DNA of 64,000 nucleotides. It comes from Halictus rubicundus (taxonomy: Eukaryota; Arthropoda; Insecta; Hymenoptera; Halictidae). Below are positions 59,871-64,000 of the stretch, in pieces. Each line of letters begins with the position of its first letter. Position 1 is the stretch's first letter. The stretch lies in contig NC_135157.1 in assembly GCF_050948215.1 (NCBI RefSeq), positions 5,580,001 through 5,644,000 of the forward strand. The letters are read 5' to 3'. The position numbers and the translations under genes are program-made. Under the pieces are notes generated by a model, which worked only from the letters and a program-made list of their open reading frames with translations, was not told the origin of the DNA and did not search any database.

Positions 59871-59973
59871 TCCATTCCACGAATTCTTCTACGTTAAGTA
59901 TCCACATTCGGAGCCGTCAATTTTAGATCATTTATGAGATAAAGGATGGTGAGATTATTACCGATCAGGTGTT

Positions 59974-60226
59974 TTAACCCTTTGCACTCGGCGCTATTTT
60001 CAATCTAAAACTAAATTTTTCTTCCGTCTTGCAATATTTTCATGTTATTCGTACGAAACCGATCCGATTTCTACATATAATATTTAAATGTTTAGTAATC
60101 TATTAAATACAAATTTCGTAATGTAACAAATATTTTGTAATATTTTTCGTAATTTCTTTGAAATAATGCCACAAGAATTTCTAGTGGTGCTTCATTCAGA
60201 GTCACCACTCGAGTGCAAAGGTTTAA
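59974..60226. mobile_element. Family C piggyBac-like MITE, complete
   Basis: TTAA (59974-59977) is followed by CCCTTTGCACTCGGCGC. The right end CACTCGAGTGCAAAGG stops at 60222 before TTAA (60223-60226). The TIR of about 13-16 bp is nearly perfect, and the TTAA duplication is intact. Length without TTAA is 245 bp. The interior matches 6986-7235. Confidence 0.85.
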
Positions 60227-60330
60227 AATTTCGTATACATGTTTGTTCACCTCGTTCTTAAGACATTTGACGTATCTAAAATCGACAAAGATATTTGAGG
60301 TGCAAACGTTAGGTGACTCACTCTGTATAA

Positions 60331-60802
60331 TTAACCCTAGCACTCCCAAGCCTCGAGCCATAACGCAGAGTCTCAAGTGGGGGGCTCCTCGAACCCATAC
60401 CTTTTTTTACTCATTTCTCCTAGAAAAAATAGTTTTTCAAAAAAAATTTGTAATAGTTAAGCGTGTGATGGTTTATGAACATTTTACGTTGCATTTGGAT
60501 TTATATTTATAGAATAGAAAATAGATTCTCTCAGAATGAATATTCACTTCTTACTGCATCAAATGCTCGACTGTAATTGAAAATACTGCATCGTTTCTTG
60601 CCAATCAGTCCCGTGATTCGATTCATAGTTCTGGGATTATTTTTGTTATTCTTCGGAGATAAAAGGAGCGTTGGTTTTTCTTTTCTATACACTTTAATTT
60701 TTACCCTATAGCAACGGGACTTCGGAATATTAAACGACAAATATATAAACGACAATAAATAATTTTTTGAGAATTTTTCCAACCTGGAAGTGTTAGAGTT
60801 AA
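60331..60802. mobile_element. Family C-like TTAA element, second type
   Basis: TTAA (60331-60334) is followed by CCCTAGCACTCCCAAGCC. The right end AACCTGGAAGTGTTAGAG stops before TTAA (60799-60802). The complement of the right end, CTCTAACACTTCCAGGTT, matches the left at about 13 of 18 positions. The interior of 464 bp holds a plus frame ending at 60512 and a minus frame at 60531-60782 with no transposase motifs. It is probably a non-autonomous piggyBac-type element, distinct from the 245-bp type. Confidence 0.7.
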
Positions 60803-61560
60803 TATTGACTCTAATATTGACTCATAACCCGATTTTATACATCTGGATCATTATCAAAATTCGATTCTGTGCCTCTAGATCGGCGACATGTCTGACTATG
60901 CTCTCTGAGGGTAATATCCACTTCAGATCTATTCACGGATAGATTATCCATCCGGTCGCTTTCGCTCCGCGACGAGGCTTAACGGAACGACTTCCGACGG
61001 CGACGGACGTAAAGGCACGGTTTTCCAGCGGCACGTTCAAATTTCCATCCGTAATGCTTCTTTTCCTTTTTAATCGACTAAGGGATGTAACTGTGCGCAG
61101 TTGCGCGCGGCCAGCGGAAATATTTCCGCGCGAGATAGGATGGTCGAACCGGAGCCGGGGAAAGTAATGAGAAAACATAATATCCACGTGGAATTCCATT
61201 TTAAATCTCACGGCAGGGAAACTCGATCGAGGAGTCTCGGCGACGCGGAGATGTAACGAAGAGTAATGAGAGTGTCGAACCGCACGGTTTTGCCCGTGAA
61301 AAATGAAATAATAGATGGGCGACGCGGGGATACACGGCATCCATTGAACAATAGTCAAATTAGCGGAGTTTGACAAGTATCAGGGAAAGCCATTATTGAG
61401 TACGACAGGGTTGTTAACGAACACCGGTCCAAGGGCACGGATTTCTATTTACCCTTGCGACGAATCGATCGTGCGACACCCTCGCGACGAATGGTCTTTT
61501 TTAAACGGTAACCTGATCACGAACTATTCAGAATTTTGATCAGGTTTTGTTGCCGAATTT
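60803..61560. other. GC-rich block
   Basis: CpG-rich at about 60940-61520. The minus frame at 60933-61376 (147 codons) is serine- and arginine-rich with no recognised domain. Confidence 0.35.
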
Positions 61561-61570
61561 TCGGGATCGT

Positions 61571-61693
61571 GAAGTTTCATGATTTTATGAAGACATGGCA
61601 TAAAATGATGTAGTAATATACTTAAATTCTTCTAATACCTCCATAATTTTGTATTTTAGCTATTTTTGTCATGACTGCATGAAACCTACAGTC
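61571..61693. repeat. Family A copy, right end clear, left end doubtful
   Basis: The right end TATTTTTGTCATGACTGCAT then GAAACCTACAGTC stops at 61693 before TA (61694-61695), preceded by CTTCTAATACCTCCATAA. A possible left end ATTTTATGAAGACATGGCAT is at about 61582, similar to the fragment near 4507. Confidence 0.55.
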
Positions 61694-62480
61694 TAGTAAT
61701 ATGAAAACGGAAGACACGTTCTATAACATTTTGAAGAATATTATTTAGTGTTCGATGTTTCTCTTTCCTAATAAACAGCACTGCAATAACGTCTCAATAT
61801 ATGTGAAAGACATGTGCATGATACTTGTGAAAAAAATTCAATTATTTCTTTTATAAAATGGTTACCACGACACAATTTTAATTATCAGGTAGAACCTCGA
61901 TTATCCGAATCTACGAATACGTATTTCATATGGGAACACTACAACACGATGAATCATAAAAATCAGTAAAGATTTAATCTAACGTTGCTCGTGTTCTGTT
62001 GACTCGTTCGGATAACCTAGATTCTAGTGTGTCGTGAATTAATCGCACACATATGATCCGAACTGTGTTGTGTTTCGTATCATTTCAAACAGAAAAATGT
62101 GAGAAATGTGCTGGTATAATGTTCAAAATGAAACAATTGAAAAGCAATGTTTTGTCACGATAATTCTAGGTTCGACACTAGCAATAAGAAATCAAGAAAT
62201 AGTGAAATTACTGTACGACTGTAATATCTAATATGCTTTGTGTGTTTCGCGATAAATCGTCTTGAATTGTGCATAAATCGAGGAATATAAAAAACGAACG
62301 TTTACTGTACAGAATCTAAAATAATATCAGTTCCATCAGGACGCTTTTTAAAAAAGTTCTTAGTGATAAGATTTCTTCGCATAAAAGTTTCCGTAATTAC
62401 AGATGTTCTCTTAAACGAGACATACACGAGCTCGAATTTTTTTTTCAAAACGGAAGGTACACCTGTTTATTTCGATCTCA
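61694..62480. other. AT-rich noncoding stretch
   Basis: No gene or clear repeat was recognised. Confidence 0.45.
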
Positions 62481-63300
62481 GTGAAAAGAAGTTTTTTTTC
62501 TAACGATCGCAGCGGGTTTCCTGGTAAAGTTGGTGCCTTAACGTGTCGCGGAATCGGTCTCCGTGTTCTTCTTCATTTCTTTCACGTTCCAGGCGATAAC
62601 TACCGAGAAGTTGAGGTCACGTTGAACTTTTCAATCGGATCTGATTGCCATGAATTTAAATGTTGCCCGTTCCAGCTGGTACGCCCGTTTGCGACGTGAA
62701 TATTCGGAAAAGTTCTTCTTTCCCGCGCGCCTTGGGCACCGAACTGTCCTCCTCAAAGCGGTTATAGGATGCTTACCAGCCTTCAAAGAGCGCCGCGGCG
62801 GTTTCTCTCATAATCCTATCCCCCTTATTCTTCGATCGTTTCCACCTCGTACCCACCGTGCCCCCTGTGCCGATAAAACTTTTTCATCGATTAGCATGAT
62901 TGCATTAAACATGCAAATCCAGTCGGGGGGGAGGGGGGGGGGTGATCGACTCAGTCTCGGCATGAGAGATAACTCTTCTTTCAATAATTCGATCTCTTTA
63001 CCCTGGAACAACTACCGCTCCCGTTTCACCCCCGACCAACCCTCCTTTCAACCAGCTCTCACGGTACCCTCCATGGAAATTACCGGCGAGCAGGTTCCAC
63101 GGATACCGTCGCCATATTACCATGATCTTCTTCTCTATTAGGTATTCCTCTTTACTTATTAGATGATACCAGACACGAATAAAGGATGAGTTTCTGAAAT
63201 ATTCTTATCAGAGGAGCTTCAAAATAGACCCCTCTCGACGTAACCTTTCGCGGCGGCATGTACTCTTCATCAACGAAACGCAAACGAAGGGCTCAGAAAA
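62481..63300. other. GC-rich block with poly-G tract
   Basis: CpG-rich. A run of G broken by one A occupies about 62925-62942. The plus frame at 62650-63141 (163 codons) and minus frame at 62808-63011 overlap; neither has a recognised domain. Confidence 0.4.
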
Positions 63301-63562
63301 CCAATCGGTGTCAGTTCAATTTTCTCGTTTCTACTTATTTGGATTGTAGCGATTTATTTTTCTTTTGAATATTTTTACGTACAAGTTTTGACCCTTCTAT
63401 CATAACCTGTCGATGATCCTGACTTTTCAATATTTTTCACAACCGTCTTCAAATTCTAGAAAGTAAACGATGATGCACGAAATTATATTCTGTTTAATAA
63501 TCTGACCTCGTGTAATAATTATTTCTTTTATAAAACATTCACAACTTATACGTTCACTATTA

Positions 63563-63704
63563 CTGCCAATTACTGTGCCTATATTAATTATACTTAGTTT
63601 CAAAGATTTAACATTATTTAGTTAAAAAGTTGTAATGAAATTTTAATGAAAAAGATTTAACATTTCTTTGTTACGATAATTGGCACACCCACAGTAATTG
63701 GGTC
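63563..63704. mobile_element. Family G small inverted-repeat element
   Basis: Left GCCAATTACTGTGCCTATAT (63564 on) and right CACCCACAGTAATTGGGTCC (about 63686-63705) carry a 12-13 bp inverted repeat, CCAATTACTGTG and CACAGTAATTGG. The sequence after the left repeat matches the fragment at 43138-43165. No coding capacity. Confidence 0.7.
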
Positions 63705-64000
63705 CCTCGCTGTATTTAATAAATTTATTTTTTTGGAAACCTAATAAGAATCGCAAAAAATCGGAATGTTGCTTTTATAGAGCATTGTGTAATACAGTAA
63801 TTTTTCCAGCTCTGTAGATCTAGTGTTAATGTCACTGGTTCCACCACTCGCGTTAATTCAGACTCGACACGGTGAAACTTGTTCCATCGACGAATATTCG
63901 GATGGCAATCGATACTTTTTAATTTCCGATGGATTTTTGATCCCCGTGTTCCATCAACATCGGCTTTCGATTTATTCTTGAATTCATCGTAACCACGTTT
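63705..64000. other. Noncoding end of window
   Basis: AT-rich to balanced sequence with no recognised gene or repeat. Confidence 0.4.

Overview
This 64 kb window looks like an intergenic or intronic stretch of an insect nuclear genome, most likely a hymenopteran and plausibly a bee. It is AT-rich and almost devoid of recognisable genes. About twenty shorter GC- and CpG-rich blocks interrupt it. It carries fragments of mariner transposase, piggyBac-like elements flanked by TTAA, and several families of small TA-flanked inverted-repeat elements. No bacterial, organellar or rRNA features were seen. The organism assignment is inference from composition and transposon content; no marker gene is present.

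Coding content: no complete host gene could be supported. The only protein similarity recognised is in two decayed mariner transposase C-terminal fragments, both on the minus strand. One is near 12.0-12.1 kb (PSDYH-type motif) and the other near 42.2-42.35 kb (HDNARP-type motif). Three unassigned open frames read more like protein than the rest and are listed at low confidence: 401-760 plus, 24019-24435 minus and 32705-33205 minus. Long frames inside the GC-rich blocks open on both strands at once, as expected from local base composition.

Repeats dominate the window. Family A is a small inverted-repeat element with TIR consensus GACTGCGGATTTTATGCA and TA at its ends. It has at least six copies with both ends visible and a dozen or more partial ends. 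Family B is a foldback-type repeat with two palindromic copies and three single arms. Family C comprises piggyBac-like MITEs starting CCCTTTGCACTCG or CCCTAGCACTCC next to TTAA (7.0, 60.0 and 60.3 kb). Family D is a Tc1-like set starting CAGTGGATCC (13.9 and 14.8 kb, plus internal pieces). Family E has CAGGGTGT ends (27.5, 35.2, 35.5 and 45.6 kb). Family F has about 150 bp inverted repeats around a GC-rich core (17.2 kb, half copy at 42.6 kb). Family G has CCAATTACTGTG ends (43.1 and 63.6 kb). Tandem arrays include a strict 10-bp minisatellite (3.7 kb), 33-bp and 51-bp minisatellites (46.7 and 50.4 kb), a 76-bp duplication cut by a family A insertion (18.4 kb), and an interleaved A-B-A-B duplication (55.9-56.6 kb).

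Layout: 0-5.7 kb AT-rich; 5.75-7.0 kb GC block ending in a piggyBac-like MITE; 7-16 kb AT-rich with Tc1-like and mariner remnants; 16.3-17.6 kb GC block and family F; 17.6-27.4 kb alternating AT-rich repeats and GC blocks; 27.5-34 kb AT-rich; 34.3-38.9 kb two GC blocks; 39-43 kb AT-rich with the second mariner remnant; 43-63.3 kb GC blocks alternating with MITEs and minisatellites. I found no operon, CRISPR array, toxin, viral gene or new enzymatic system. The main interest lies in transposon structure and in possible regulatory function of the GC-rich blocks.
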